Positions 1 to 11,480 of a DNA stretch of 64,000 bases are shown piece after piece (the first letter of the stretch is position 1; each line of letters opens with the position of its first letter). The stretch comes from Emydura subglobosa. Lineage: Eukaryota > Chordata > Testudines > Chelidae. Under the pieces are notes generated by a model. The model was not told where the DNA came from, did no database searches, and saw only the letters and a program-made list of their open reading frames with translations. The stretch covers positions 19,007,049 through 19,071,048 of the forward strand of contig ML679956.1 in the NCBI GenBank assembly GCA_007922225.1, read 5' to 3'. Position numbers and translations under genes: made by a program.

Positions 1-52
1 GTGTGCAGCCCCATCTGTCTCTCTGTCTCCATTTGTTGTCTCTTGTCTTATA

Positions 53-608
53 CTTGGGCTTGGCCTAGACCAGCGGTTCTCAACCGGTGGTACGCGGAAG
101 AAGGCTGGGTGGTACGCGAGCCATACCGCGCTGCCGAATCCGCTGCCGGAAGTGCCCTCCCGCCCACCCTTTCGAAACCCTGCTGCCGAAAAGGGGCAAA
201 CGGCGGAAGGGTTTCAGTGGAGGGCATTGGTCCCCCCCCCGTAACACGCCGACGCCGGAATGCCCCCCCCGCCGCCGGAATGCGGGGGTACTCGGGTCAG
301 GTACAGTCAGGTCAAGTGGTACTGACCCAAGTAGTACTCGGGAAAAAAAGGTTGAGAACCGCTGGCCTAGACTACCAACTTATGTCAGTCTAATGATGTC
401 ACTGGAAAATCCACACCCCTGACCGACATAGTTACACTGACCTAACCCCTAGTGTAGTCAGCACTATGTCTACGAGAGGGCTTATCTTGTTGACATAGCT
501 ATCGCCTCTCGTGGAGGTGGAATACCTACGCCAATGGGAGAAGCTCCCCTGACAGCGTGGGGAGTGTCTTCACAAAGCATTACAGCGCTGTAAGTGTAGA
601 CAAGCCCT
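53..608. mobile_element. MITE with CTACACT-type ends, interrupted by a hAT insertion
   Basis: The left end reads CTTGGGCTTGGCCTAGACTA and the right end is GTGTAGACAAGCCCT, which is inverted relative to the left. Removing the 294-bp insertion at 71-364 and one copy of its 8-bp target duplication leaves about 250 bp. The same terminal motif recurs at 10508, 19772, 20076 and 41380 in this window, so this is a multi-copy non-autonomous DNA transposon. No coding capacity is visible and the superfamily is not certain. Confidence 0.6.
71..364. mobile_element. hAT-type MITE with perfect TIRs and TSD
   Basis: The element opens CAGCGGTTCTCAACC and closes GGTTGAGAACCGCTG, a perfect 15-bp terminal inverted repeat of the hAT/Charlie type. 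It is flanked on both sides by the 8-bp direct repeat GCCTAGAC (63-70 and 365-372), the target-site duplication expected of hAT transposases. At 294 bp with no transposase coding, it is non-autonomous. The perfect TIRs and TSD suggest it is younger than the MITE it landed in. Confidence 0.9.
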
Positions 609-1189
609 CCCCATCAGCATTTTTTAAACCAGATTTTATTTTTATAACTGCTCTTAGAAAATAATGCTGATGTCAAAATAAGACATAAAACTCAGTAACG
701 AAGTGACGCAGGGTCTGTTCCATGCAGAGAGACAAATTCTGGCTCGGACTCATGTAAACAAGAAAAGCTGTGGCCAGCCTGGAAACTGGAGGGTGCCACT
801 GTTGTGCCAATATTCTGACCCCATCCCCAGTGCAGGGAGTTCAGGCCCTGGTTTGCTGCAGAGGAGCAGTCTGAGATAGATTCTAGGATTAGCAGTGTAG
901 TCCATGTGTTTGAGCATGTACCTCCTGATCCCCTACACACACCTTTCCACAGTCTGGTTACTCATGCTTTCTAGTCCCCCAGCATGGGCGTCTGTGAAGG
1001 AGTTTTGTAGATTTACTGTTGCCAAAATAAATCTGTTGTTACAATGCAGCTAATATCCCTTGGCTTGTCCAACAACATGAGTTCTGCAGCCCCTCCAGAG
1101 CTTTGCTATTAAAGTGGTGTCTTCTGTTAATCAAGAATTCCTCTTAGTAAGAACAAAGGACCTTTCACTTAGCTGCTGTGATTAAGGTG
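609..1189. other. Unassigned intergenic sequence
   Basis: AT-rich at the left and mixed elsewhere. An 82-codon minus-strand open frame at 692-940 has no recognisable domain and no splice context. I see no recognisable repeat or gene. Confidence 0.5.
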
Positions 1190-1388
1190 CAACAGCTAGG
1201 ACATGGGTTCTAATCACATCGCTGTCACTGACCTGCTGAATGATCTTTGCTAAGTCGCTTAACCTCAAGTTTTTCCATTTGTCAACTGAGGACTGATCAT
1301 GATAATGCAGTAATGGCACTTAGCTTTTTAGAGCACTTTGAGATCTGTGGATACAGAGTGCCATGTAAATATTTTTATTATTACACTA
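1190..1388 (+). mobile_element. MIR/CORE-like SINE with L2-type tail
   Basis: A B-box-like GGGTTCTAATCAC near 1205 is followed by the MIR-type core (cttaacctcaag, then tttgtcaactgagg). The tail reads AGAGCACTTTGAGATCTG, then ATGTAAATATTTTTATTATT, as in the L2-mobilised 3' ends of MIR SINEs. The element is old and diverged. Confidence 0.65.
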
Positions 1389-1620
1389 GTGATGAACCAT
1401 GGCTTTGCTACTCAAGTTTATGGTTTTGTGGTCAGTGTGGAGTTGTATGGGGAATGTGTTGTGTGGCTTTGTGTGAGTAGTGAATGAGGGGTGTGCGCCG
1501 CAGTGAGAGGCTACATGTGTTTGGGGTGATTATGTGTGTTGGTTGCATTGTTGTGTGGATGACTGTGTTGATTTGTGCGGGTGGCTGTTGCGCACATGGA
1601 TGTGGCAGTTAAGCCAAGTA
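1389..1620. repeat. GT-rich degenerate simple sequence
   Basis: A run of about 230 bp rich in TGTG and TTGTG words, with no fixed period. It is probably a decayed TG microsatellite or low-complexity tract. Open frames here are a product of the composition. Confidence 0.4.
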
Positions 1621-1644
1621 GTCCACCATCGGTGCAGTCTCCCT

Positions 1645-2797
1645 CATAATGCAAAAGGCATGCACTTAGGGATTAAGAACAAGAATGTTTGCTATAAGCT
1701 GGGGACATATCAAGTTGGAAGTGACAAAGGAGGAGAAATACCTAGGTGTATTGGTCAATCACAGGATGACTATGAGCTACAAATGCGATCTGTCTGTGAA
1801 AAAGGCTATTGCAGTCCTAAGATGCATTAGGTGAGATATTTCCAGTAGACAGGGAAGTGTTAGTACCATTATACAAAGAACTGGTGAGACCTCATCTGGA
1901 ATAGTGTGTGCAGTTCTGGTCTCCCATGTTTAAGAAAGATTAATTCAAACTGGAGCAGGTGCAGAGAAGAGCTACTTGGATGATATGAGGAATGGAAAAC
2001 CTGCCTTATGAGAGGAGACTGAAAGAGCTTGGCTTGTTTAGCCTAACCAAAAGAAGGCTAAGGGGAGATATGGCTGTATCTATAAATACATCAGAGGGAT
2101 AAATACCATAGAGGGAGGGGAGTTATTTAAGTTAAGTGCCAATGTGGACACAAGAACAAATGGATGTAAACTGGCCATCAGCAAGTTTAGGCTTGAAATT
2201 AGATGAAGGTTTCTAACCATCAGAGGAGTGAAGTTCTGGAACAGCCTTCCAAGGGGACCAGTGGGGGCAAAAAACCTAACTGGCTTCAAGACTGAGCTAG
2301 AGAAGTTTATGGAGGGGATGGTAGGATGAGATTGCCTAAAATGGCATGTAGCTGATCTGCAGCTGCTAGTTGCAAATATCTCCAATGGCCGGTGATAGGA
2401 CACTAGATGGGGGGGGCTTTGAGTTACTATAGAGAATTCTCTCTCAGATGTCTGGCTGGTGGGTCTTGCCCACATGTTCAATGTCTAACTGATCACCATA
2501 TTTGGGGTCGGGAATGAATTTTTCCCCAGGTCAGATTTGGCAGAGACCCTGGAGTTTTTTGCCTTCCTCTGCAGCATGGGGCATGGGTCACTTACAGGTT
2601 TAAACTAATGTAAATGGTGGATTTTCAGTAACTTAGTGTCTTTAATCATGATTTGAGGAGGTCAGTAACTCAGCCAGAGGTTCAGAGTCTGTTACAGGAG
2701 TGGGTGGGTGAAGGCTCTGTGGCCTGTAATGTGCAGGAGGTCAGACTCTAGATGATCATGACAGTCCCTTCTGATCTTAAAATCTATGAGTCTATAC
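1645..2797 (+). mobile_element. CR1 LINE, 5'-truncated
   Basis: The left part is decayed CR1 RT C-terminal coding: a plus-strand frame has a KVLHLG-like box (KGMHLGIKNKN, about 1660-1695). Further on lie the plLYKELVRPHLE-like and LEQVQRRAtw-like segments in broken frames. The 3'UTR follows and the element ends at 2797 with AATCTATGAGTCTATA, the typical CR1 octamer-type terminus. Frameshifts and stops show it is dead. The 5' truncation near 1645 is usual for target-primed reverse transcription. Confidence 0.85.
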
Positions 2798-4190
2798 AAC
2801 CAATTGAATTGTTGCATGCATATTATCTGAAGAGTAATGGCAGTGATGGATTGAGTTATCTCTGATATCATAATAGTCTAAAACTCTAGGTATGGCATAG
2901 CTACATGATTTACTGTAGCTTTACACCGCACAGCTGTAATTTGTTAAGTCAGAATGGCTCAGAGTGTAAAAACTGGATGGTAACAGACCACAAATTCCAG
3001 TGATGATTAACCTGGTCACATCTAAACAAACAGAGCTCTCAGTCATGCTTATGGCGGTTTCCATCGCTCAACAGACATTCTAGGCTTCAGAGTGACACGC
3101 AGACAGTAACAGTCCTGGAGTCCTATTATATAGATTCTATAGTATTTCTATCTATCAAACTGAAAATAATAAAAGTGAAGAATAAAAAAGCAACCTGGTA
3201 AGAATGATTAATAAGAATGCAGACTACAACCACCTCTTTCCCTAGATAATGAATTCAGAGGAGGAAAGGGGCCACTGTATAGCAGAAATGAAGTGTAGAC
3301 AATGGCAGCATTATATCCACAGATCATTGTCTACAGAGACTTCAGTCACTGAGCTGTGTGCTTGAAACTGGTCATAAAAATCCCCACTAGCAGTATCTGA
3401 CTACAGATACTTTACACAGGATCGTTCTGGTGATGGCTTTAAACACTAAGGAAAAGGAAGAGGGAGGAAGAGCCTAAGGGTTTGACATCAACAGGATTGA
3501 CAATGCTTGACATTATAGTGATGAAATGCCAACTCACAAATTATCAAGGCTCATTTTTTTGTTGCTGGAGTTCAGTATTTCCCCATGTAACACTGTGCAA
3601 ACATTTTATCAGTAGATAGTCGGGAAAAAACTCCTATCTAATATTGTTAATGCAATTTGGTACTGAGGCAGCAGCTATTGCTTCTAAATGGATATGAGCT
3701 TTCTGAGATTTAACAAGTTCCAGAGATAACACTGTGAGGGCTGACTGCTCCGTTGATGGGTAGGAATTTGTGCTTGCCCAATCCACTTTTCTATCTGTTC
3801 CATAGCCTGCATTTCCTGGACTGCACCCTTATCTAAAGAGCCACACTGTTCTGTTGTACTGTAACAGTCCATGGCACTTTACTAAGATTATATTTGGGGC
3901 CATTGCTTACATGGTGAAATTGCTGCTCCTCTGTTTTATGAGGCAATAACCTGACTCCTCTGTGAGTAAAATGAGGCCGAAGGGTGAACAGTTTGTTATA
4001 ATGAGGGAACAACATTATGACTGAGGAAAACTAGAGGTCAGTGTTATTATTTCTGTTAAGTTTAATTAACGTGTAATTAATAACCCTTGTGTTAAATTCC
4101 TAACAGTAGAGGCCAAGGCTGGGCCTTTCAGGGATCTGCCCCTCATATGTTAATCATGATGTCCCCCAAACCTATCCAGCGTTGTTACCT
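2798..4190. other. Unassigned intergenic sequence
   Basis: AT-rich sequence with no recognisable gene, RNA or transposon. Minus-strand open frames at 3684-3872 and 3833-4015 are short, overlap each other and show no domain or splice signals. Confidence 0.5.
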
Positions 4191-4197
4191 ACCGTAG

Positions 4198-4426
4198 GTA
4201 CTTATATGGCCCACAGCAGTATAGTGTCTGAGCATCTCACAATGTATTTATCCTCATGACACTCCTGTGAGATGGGGAAGTATTATCTTCAATTTACAGA
4301 TGAGGACCTGAAGCACAGAGAGACTAAGTGACTCAACCACAGTCACACAGGAAGTCTGTGGCAGACCAGGGAATTGAACCCGGATCTCCTAAGACAGCAC
4401 CCTAATTGCTGGGCCATCCTTTTGCT
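4198..4426 (-). mobile_element. MIR/CORE-like SINE, nearly full length
   Basis: Read on the minus strand, it starts with a tRNA-like head whose B box is GGTTCAATTCCC (about 4369-4381). It continues through the core (ctgccacagacttcctgtgtgac, with gtctctctgtgcttcaggtcctcatctgtaa in pieces) and ends in an L2-like tail (GTGAGATGCTCAGACACTA then GGCCATATAAGTA). The order head, core, tail matches tRNA-derived CORE-SINEs. Confidence 0.75.
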
Positions 4427-4952
4427 CCGAATAATGACTCTTTTGTCAGCATCTACACTCCAGTGATAACTTGTCCCTCTTGACTGAAAAATTCCCCTCA
4501 CTGAAGATGGTGCACCTCTTAGGCATCTACAGATCTTCTCATCAACACAAGCACCTTCAGGCTACTTGGAACGTTCCAGAAGCTCATGGTAATACAAATC
4601 TTTTTACTGTGGATAAACTGACAGCTTTTACTTGATCACAGATAAAATAATTGATACCATGCGTTCTGAATGGACAGATGGTCCATTTTTATTTAAAAAA
4701 ATCAGTCTCACAAACCAGTAAAGATTGCTAAGTGACAACAGTATAGTCACTTATCATATCATCACTGTCTGACAGTCTCTTCACCTCAGCCCCCACTCCC
4801 CACCTGCCCCTCATGCCTTTTTCCCCTCCCTCTTCTCACCTGCTTTGTCCCTTTCATGTCTCTTCCTTCCCCTCCTAACTAAACCCCATCCCTCAACCAC
4901 CCCAAAAGACATATAACGTTTGTCACACTCTCACTGATCACGCTGCCTGTCT
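4427..4952. other. Unassigned, with a pyrimidine-rich stretch
   Basis: Positions 4775-4900 are strongly C/T-rich (ctcccc, cctccct and ttcccctcc words). Otherwise I see no repeat or gene. Confidence 0.45.
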
Positions 4953-5208
4953 GTTATTATTTATTTGTATTACCATAGCGACTAGGTAATCCCAATCAGG
5001 CACCAAGGCCCCACTGTGCTAGGCTCGATGCAAACACAGAACAAAAAGATGGTCTCTGCCTCAAAGAGCTTCAGTCCTTTTCCCTTATTTGTGTCTGTCT
5101 TTCTATTTAAACTGTAAGTTCTTTGGGTCAGGAAATGTCTACTACTCTGTACAGCACCTAGCCCAATGCTCCCTGATCCTGGTTGATCCTGAGGCATTGT
5201 CATAATAC
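4953..5208. mobile_element. Two SINE 3' segments head to head
   Basis: The left half (4953-5075) is a minus-oriented copy of a common reptile SINE 3' region; on the minus strand it reads AAGCTCTTTGAGGCAGAGAC, then CCTAGCACAGTGGGGCC, then GGTAATACAAATAA. The right half (5096-5208) is a plus-oriented copy of the same region (AAGTTCTTTGGGTCAGGAAA, then CAGCACCTAGCCCAATG, then CATAATAC). Together they form an imperfect inverted pair with about 20 bp between. Confidence 0.65.
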
Positions 5209-5627
5209 ACATGATCACTAATAATCATTTACAAAATTCAAGCATTTGAAATCAAGGAAATGAATGGTTATGGGAATCATAAATCTTATACTGCTTACAG
5301 AATACCTAAAGGAAAGCATTTAATCAGCTATGAAGAAATGTGTATTGCACACCACACAACCTTTAGTCTGATCCATTAGTTGTTTAACATTTTTTTAAAT
5401 CTTGACTTTTATATAAAGAAATTATTTTAAGGGATACTGTTAATTAATAAATATTTTTGACTAGTACAGTTATCAACTGAAAAGAGACTATTCTGGCAAA
5501 GTACTTATAATTCCTTTCCTTGAGAATAATTTCTAGATGTAATTTAACTGGAAAAGTGATTATCATTACCAATTTATGCTAAAATTAGGTATTAATGTGG
5601 AGTTGCATTTGAGGCTAATCAATATAT

Positions 5628-5732
5628 ATTAATGTAGACAGACAAATTGGTAAGGTTATATCTTTTATTGGATCAGCTTCTGCTGATGGAAGAGACAAGC
5701 TTTTATAAACAGAGCTCTTCTTCAGACATATA
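5628..5732 (+). mobile_element. Penelope-like/foldback repeat fragment
   Basis: It contains TATCTTTTATTGGATCAG, then CTTCTGCTGATGGAAGAGA, then GACAAGCTTTTATAAACAG and AGCTCTTCTTCAGAC. These words recur at 10790, 50830 and 61500 in this window. The family resembles vertebrate Penelope-like elements, from memory. Only a fragment is present here. Confidence 0.5.
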
Positions 5733-8085
5733 ATTTTTATGTTTTCCCCCCAGAAGTTAGCTGTGTTGTGCTTTTATTTTGAAACTACTGATTAAATATT
5801 TATTTTAGGCCACAGATATTTTGTTATAATAAAACATGCATTAAAAAAAAATACTTAACCTTGAAAATTGGAAAGCGTGGTTTATTTATGAATACAAAGT
5901 TAGCCGTAGGATGGGACCACAGTATCAATCATAACCCTATGGAGGGGCTACCACTTGTCATGGTAAACCACACATACCTTCAGAGCCAAGACTAAAACCC
6001 TGCACCTACCTTTTGGGCTAATGGGATACCTCTGTTGTCTGTCAACTGTAGGAAAGTCCTTTATGTTAACGTAAACTGCGAGCGGGCTATCGAGGACAAA
6101 ATGTTCTCATCTACTCTATGGCATTCAATCCTTTTCCTACTGAAATCAATGGCAAAAAACTCCCATTGATAGTAATGGCAAGATAATTGGACCCATAATT
6201 CCTACTGAAATCAGTAGGAACAGGATTGGGCCCAATATAGCCCACAACCATACTCATTAATAACTGCTTCTGTATAACATTTTCTTCAGCCAGTGGATAT
6301 GTTTTCAAGGACATTTGTTATGTATTTTATCAAGGATTGATGTCAGGCTAACAAGCCTATAAACCACACACTGACTGTTGGAACTTTGGGGGCAGTAGCT
6401 GCTAATGTTAAAATAAGCAACCCAGCAACTATGATATTGTCTGATTTGTTTGTATATTTAATTCAGTACAAACCTGCAGTTTAGAAATATACCTGAAGCT
6501 GCTGGCAGAGTGACTGAAAGAGTCACTGCTGTTTAGGCCCAGTATATATATTTTAATACAAGGACACATTTTATCAGCTCATTGGCCTGCTGCAGCCTGT
6601 CATGCACTGTAAATCATCATGCTAAGAGTCATCAGTAGGTGGATTTAGATGTCTCAGAGCAGGGATTAAAGTAAGAGGAGGTTACCGGGGCGGTGGGGAG
6701 GAGAGAGTAGAACTCCCCCATTTTCCTGGCCTGTGCAGTGAAAAGTCATCTTGTTTCATTCTCCTTTACCCAAGGGTTGAGAAGCTGAATAGTGGGGCAT
6801 ACGCCTGTCCCATTGAGGGCACAGCTTCAAAACTGACCCAGGTTGAAGGCATTGGTGAGATACCATCATTTGCTGTTTGGTGGCTCATCTAAAATAAATT
6901 GATTTCCTTGGTTCATTTAATACAAGGAAGTGTTCACACCTTTATGCCTCTTTATGCCAAGAAAAAGATGAAGTGGTGCAAAGGGGCCTGAAAGTCCACT
7001 AGCCAGTTAGCGCAGGATTCCCCGAGTGCAGGTACTGTGGAGACAGTCATACCACTGCCTCTCCAGAACTTCTCACAACCTCCCAGGTAGGGGGCATGAG
7101 GCTGGTGGCAGGGGGCGGGCTCATTTGGGACTGGGCTGCAGAACCGGTGTTGCAGAGGTTCTGGGCAGCACTGTGGCCCATATGATAGCCAATGAAGACT
7201 GCTATAACGTAAGACAAGCTCTCACTGAGAGTAGCTTAGGGTATGCTGTGGACCTCTCTAGCCCCTGGAGCACCCAAGATCAGAAGGACACAAAGGGAAT
7301 TTAGCCCTTCCTCATGGCAGCAAGTTCTGAGCTGCGCCTCTTAGGGAAGCACTGTGTAGCTGTTTCTGTCTCTGTGCTGCTTAGCACATGGACATATCAC
7401 AGCATCCCCCCTCTCACCATGACCAAGCTCACTCTCACACACACCCCTCAAAACAAACCACACAAAGGTCTACCATGAGTAATGACATGGTGCCTGGAGG
7501 GGAAGTTAAAGACCTATTCATGGAACTTGTCGACCACAGGCGATTTCTTTTGCTCACTTCTGACTAGCTATTTCTGAAGCTCAGCTTTTACCATTACTAA
7601 AATGCTAAATAAATAATACTTTGTTTCATGCTACAGCCCCAAAATTAAAGTAATAAAATTAAGGGGCGGGGGGGAAGCCAACCCCACTAGGAACTAAACA
7701 CTCATGTTACTTGGGGTAATTTAATAAAAATGGTACACTGGGAGTCTGGTAAAATTTGGGGTTGCTAATGTACCGAGACTGAAACAGCTAGTTGTGTACC
7801 TTCTACAACTTGGTCAGATTTGCCTGGCCTGGATGGAAATGGAAAAGATTCTTCTCTCAATATATATTTTCTTTACCGTGAGCATCAAACATTAAATTGC
7901 TTATGATCAAGGGCTCAATTCTGCTCCCAGTGAAGTCGATGGGAAAGCTCCATCCATCCTACCATCAGGCATCAAGGGATGAGGAAGTAGGAGAACATAG
8001 AAAGTGTGCTGAACATAACATTTCTCCATTAAGAGATAAAAAGTTCAATAAAATATATTACTGTACCTCATCCACTTTGTCTTAG
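5733..8085. other. Unassigned intergenic sequence with short palindromic fragments
   Basis: Mostly unassigned. At 6130-6240 CTACTGAAATCAATGG, CCATTGATAG and CTACTGAAATCAGTAGG alternate in inverted order; 7910-7965 holds CCCAGTGAAGTCGATGGG. These look like remnants of the short palindromic repeats seen elsewhere in the window. A GC-richer block at 6990-7310 carries a 92-codon plus-strand frame without any recognisable domain. No exon is supported. Confidence 0.45.
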
Positions 8086-8240
8086 AAATTCACCTGGCTT
8101 TTAAGTGGCCAGCATGTACTCCATTAATAACACTATGCCCTTCAGTATAGGTGGTTGTCGTGAGGTGTTATATACACCTTATCAATATGGCAGAGGAAGG
8201 TGCAATGGTTTACCATGTACAATGGGGCCTATGGATCAAA

Positions 8241-8244
<4 letters not shown>

Positions 8245-8276
<32 letters not shown>
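8245..8276. repeat. (TG)16 microsatellite
   Basis: A perfect 32-bp TG dinucleotide run. The open frames across it on both strands (CVCVCV on plus, HTHTHT on minus) are artefacts of the repeat. Confidence 0.98.
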
Positions 8277-8277
<1 letters not shown>

Positions 8278-8819
8278 TGGATGGGTTGGAGGTGTATTTC
8301 AAAACTGAGCTGTGGCAGGCAGACTGTCATGCGCTCCAGCTGTCGATGAGCAGGGCAAAACAGGACGATGAGATGATTGCCATAGGGCTCTGGCTGATAG
8401 GTAATCCTCTGCTTGACCACTGGCCCCTGGTCTGTGGTGACAGGAGCAAAATCCCCCTTGGTTTCTTTTGAGTCATACAACGCAGTATCCTGTAGGATAC
8501 ATAAGTAGAAACATAGTTTCACAGCGTCAGCTGCAATCGTAAATGTTATCAGTGGTTATCTGGAAACCACATGAAACAACAGCCTCTTTCTTCAGATTAA
8601 GCTCTGCTGTATGTTCTTGTGCTGAGCTGCCTCACAGATGAGTAACATGTTTTTACTTTCCATGCAGTGTCTTTTGCCTCGTGTGCTTCAGTAGACGCAA
8701 GTGCTACTCTTTTAAGACTCACAGGGCCTTGCAAAGAAGCAGGAAAACACCCCACCCCTACGGGAACATTCCCAGCTCATGGGTCCTCCTCGCCAGGAAC
8801 AGAGCTGACTTACGCTAGT

Positions 8820-9088
8820 CAGGGCCCAAGCATAATTTTTTCAGGCCCAGTACAAACTTGTAACACGGAACCCCTCCCGTGTTACAAATTTCCAAGATTG
8901 GCAAATCTCACAAGATCTGGACATAGATACAGGGAAATAAGTTTCTATAAATACCTTCAGGCATGATCTACAATTTAGCCTCAATTCTTTCCTCATGGTA
9001 ATGGGGGTTACAGCCTGGGCTGGGCCGCCCAGGGCCTCCGGGTCCCGGTAAAGTGAACCTCTTCCCCCTCCCCTATGTTTGGGCCCTG
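8820..9088. mobile_element. hAT-type MITE, 269 bp
   Basis: The left end CAGGGCCCAAGCATAA and right end ATGTTTGGGCCCTG are inverted repeats with the hAT signature CAG...CTG. The flanking 8 bp are ACGCTAGT (8812-8819) and ATGCTAGT (9089-9096), a target duplication matching at 7 of 8 positions. The interior has no transposase frame. The TIR family differs from the element at 71-364. Confidence 0.85.
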
Positions 9089-9096
9089 ATGCTAGT

Positions 9097-10505
9097 TCTG
9101 CACGCAGTGCTGAAGCCTGCAGCGAAGAGTCAGGCTGGGGTGGGGGAAGGTGTGGCTGGTGTATTCCTATACCCCAGCTATTCCTTGGCTGCTGCAAGAC
9201 CTATTAGTGGATAGTAGTTGTAGCACAAGTTAGGACAGCTGTAACCTGTGCCAGAGACTGGGTTCGACCTGTGCTGAAGACAGTGTGTTCTGTGTGCCTG
9301 CACCCTGGTGTATTACATCTGTGTGGAAAGATGCTCCTGGGCAGTGCAAGAAACAAGGTTTGTACAAGTTAGTGAAAAGCAAACCATTCATTGCTGTCAC
9401 CGCACTGCTGGGGGAGACAGGAAGGCGAGTTCCACAGACTGAAAGTGTCATCTCATCCCAAACAAGCCTCTTTCACTGTCAGAATGGCTACGTATTTCTG
9501 TGAGAACTGGCATATTTCCACTTAGGGGAAATATCGGTGGTTGACCACAACTGAGCAAGGAAGGTGGAACTTGCTGATATTTGCTAAGAAATAGTAACGT
9601 TTCCATGAATCACTGTGACATACAGTCACCAAAACAACCAGCCCAGTGTCTGCAGATACTTCCCCCAAATATCCCCCTCCACACACACCCGTGGATACTC
9701 TGGCAAGCTCCCCTCGACATCCACCCCCATAGATATACTCACCAAAATCCCCATCCCTGCCACCTGGAGACACTCACTCCAACCATCCCTGCCACCCGGA
9801 GACACTCCAAGAGCAAAAAAATCAGCGCTTTGCTCAGCTCTGTCAAGAATGTGAAGGAACTGCAGAGCAAATTCTCCTAGCCCTTCTGTACTAGGAATTG
9901 GGACAAGTTCTCTCTCCGCAGGACCCACTACTATAGCAGCACTGGCCTATAAATACTTTCAGTTCAGTGCCAATGCCCTCAGGTATCCCCTTCCCTCTTC
10001 CTTCCCCAATGAACACCTGTGTGAAGCAGATGGTGCAAATAATTCAGAATGTATTTCTTGAGTCCATATAGAAAAGCTGCCAAGCTGCTGATTTTTTGGC
10101 ACTGGGCCTTGTGGCACCAACGACTGGCGAGGGACACACATACTGCCTGCAAATAACTGAAGAGGAAATTCTCTCAGCTTTCTCAGGAGGTCTTGGGAAT
10201 GTGGTTCATTCCCTTTTGTTTGTTGCTTGGCACATTACCTGCGTCTTGTTGGGACCCCGCACATGAGCTTCTCAGACAATGTACTTTCCAGCTCACATCT
10301 CTTAGTCAATACTTCCTCCAGCTCTTCTTTTTTGCTGGGCTGAATCCTGCTCTGAGTGGGATCCACTCTTCCCTTTTCACAACTGAGTGGGAGATTCTGT
10401 TTTTGACCAGACCTACATTGGTAGAGGCTGATGTGCGTTTGTGGGAACCCAGAAGAGATTTGGGTTCTAGCAATAAAGTTTGCCTTACAAAAGGCCCTGG
10501 GACTG
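9097..10505. other. Unassigned; includes a short CA/CCC-rich degenerate tandem block
   Basis: At 9750-9810 the phrase ATCCCTGCCACC(T/C)GGAGA is repeated, each copy followed by CACTC, at a spacing of about 30 bp. The surrounding C-rich region (9660-9790) is low complexity. Open frames here overlap on both strands and have no recognised domain. The rest is unassigned. Confidence 0.45.
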
Positions 10506-10507
10506 AG

Positions 10508-10785
10508 GCCTGGTCTACACTAAAAAGATGCACCAGCAGAAGTCTACTTTCTTCGATGGAGACACACCTCTGTTTGTCAGCTACTGAAATAACCCTCTCT
10601 TTTTGCAAAACAGCTACTCCCTTTTTTGGAGTAGCACAAGTCCCAAAGTGCCAATGTAGAAGCACATTGACACAGGTGTAGCTATACTGGTAAAAGAAGT
10701 CCCCACACTGCTCTATTCCTTTCAGCAGGGACCTTTTTGATCTCCACTGCACAGAGGTCAAAGTGACCAGAAATTCATCTATTGT
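10508..10785. mobile_element. MITE with GGCCTGGTCTACACT end, one end intact
   Basis: It starts GGCCTGGTCTACACTAAAAA, matching the terminal motif of the MITEs at 53, 19772 and 20076. Internal words CAGCAGAAGTCTACTTT and CACAGGTGTAGCTATACTGG also suit this family. The opposite end is not recognisable and abuts a Penelope-like fragment, so this copy is probably truncated. Confidence 0.5.
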
Positions 10786-10787
10786 TG

Positions 10788-10858
10788 TATGCAGTGTTGT
10801 TGTAGCCATGTTGGTCCCAGGCTATTAGAGAGACAAGGTGGGTCTCTCTCACTAACAT
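10788..10858 (+). mobile_element. Penelope-like repeat fragment
   Basis: GTTGTTGTAGCCATGTTGGT, then CCCAGGCTATTAGAGAGACA and AGGTGGGTCTCTCTCACTAA match the outer part of the repeats at 50830 and 61500. Only about 70 bp is present. Confidence 0.6.
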
Positions 10859-11332
10859 AAGTTTTTAAGTGGCCAGCATGTACTTCGTAGCCATACCTGC
10901 AGCATTTCCAGGCATGAGAGAATATTGCGCCTTACCAATGGGATCTGGCATGTGAGCTGGCATGTGATCACACTCAGGCTGCTGCATGGTCCAGAAAGGT
11001 CTTCAATTTGGTCCCGAAAGGTCATTGATTTCCTTTGACTGTGGGGCAAGACGCATGTGCAAGCACAACTATGGCATTTCTACAGTAATAAAGATATTCA
11101 CCAGAACCTTTTCAGGAGATGGAGAAGCTGGGATACTCTGGAGCTGAGCTCAGGAAAGGAACCGAGACAGGCATCCCAACATGTTAAGGCCAACACTAAC
11201 AATAACAAAGAATAAGCATACTGTGCTCTGACTGCTGGCTGGAATACGTTTGAGGACAGCAGAAATCCTGACAGGGGATTCTCTAATTTGCCTGAGCTGT
11301 GCTCTTTGTCTAGACCTCTATTTCTATATGTG

Positions 11333-11480
11333 CATTATTATTGATTAGGTTGTGGCAGTACCCAAAATATGCCAGGCACTTTCCAAACACAAAGAAAGCC
11401 ACAGTCCATCCCTAGCTTGAGAGGATCACAGTGTAAAAGGCATTGACAGATTAAGGGAGAGGGAAAGACATAAAACATAC
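11333..11480 (-). mobile_element. Diverged SINE 3' region
   Basis: ATTATTATTGATTAGGTTGT, then CCAGGCACTTTCCAAACACA and CACAGTCCATCCCTAGCTTG match, in minus orientation, the SINE tail seen at 4953, 44448 and 51350. It is heavily diverged. Confidence 0.5.

Noticed and set aside
1..422. 130- and 111-codon open frames at the left edge
   Set aside because: Both run through the hAT MITE at 71-364; GC-rich MITE sequence keeps them open.
4198..4426. A functional tRNA gene (B box GGTTCAATTCCC)
   Set aside because: It is followed by SINE core and L2-like tail, and no cloverleaf forms; the same applies to 36070, 56378 and 58515.
8151..8522. Open frames across 8.15-8.52 kb on both strands
   Set aside because: They are held open by the TG/CA microsatellite (CVCVCV and HTHTHT).
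8820..9088. CRISPR-like or attachment-site inverted repeats
   Set aside because: A single pair of terminal inverted repeats with an 8-bp target duplication is explained by a hAT MITE; no spaced direct repeats exist anywhere in the window.
10193..10809. 162- and 167-codon open frames on opposite strands
   Set aside because: They overlap each other and run into a MITE (from 10508). No domain, no splice signals; the minus frame includes transposon sequence.
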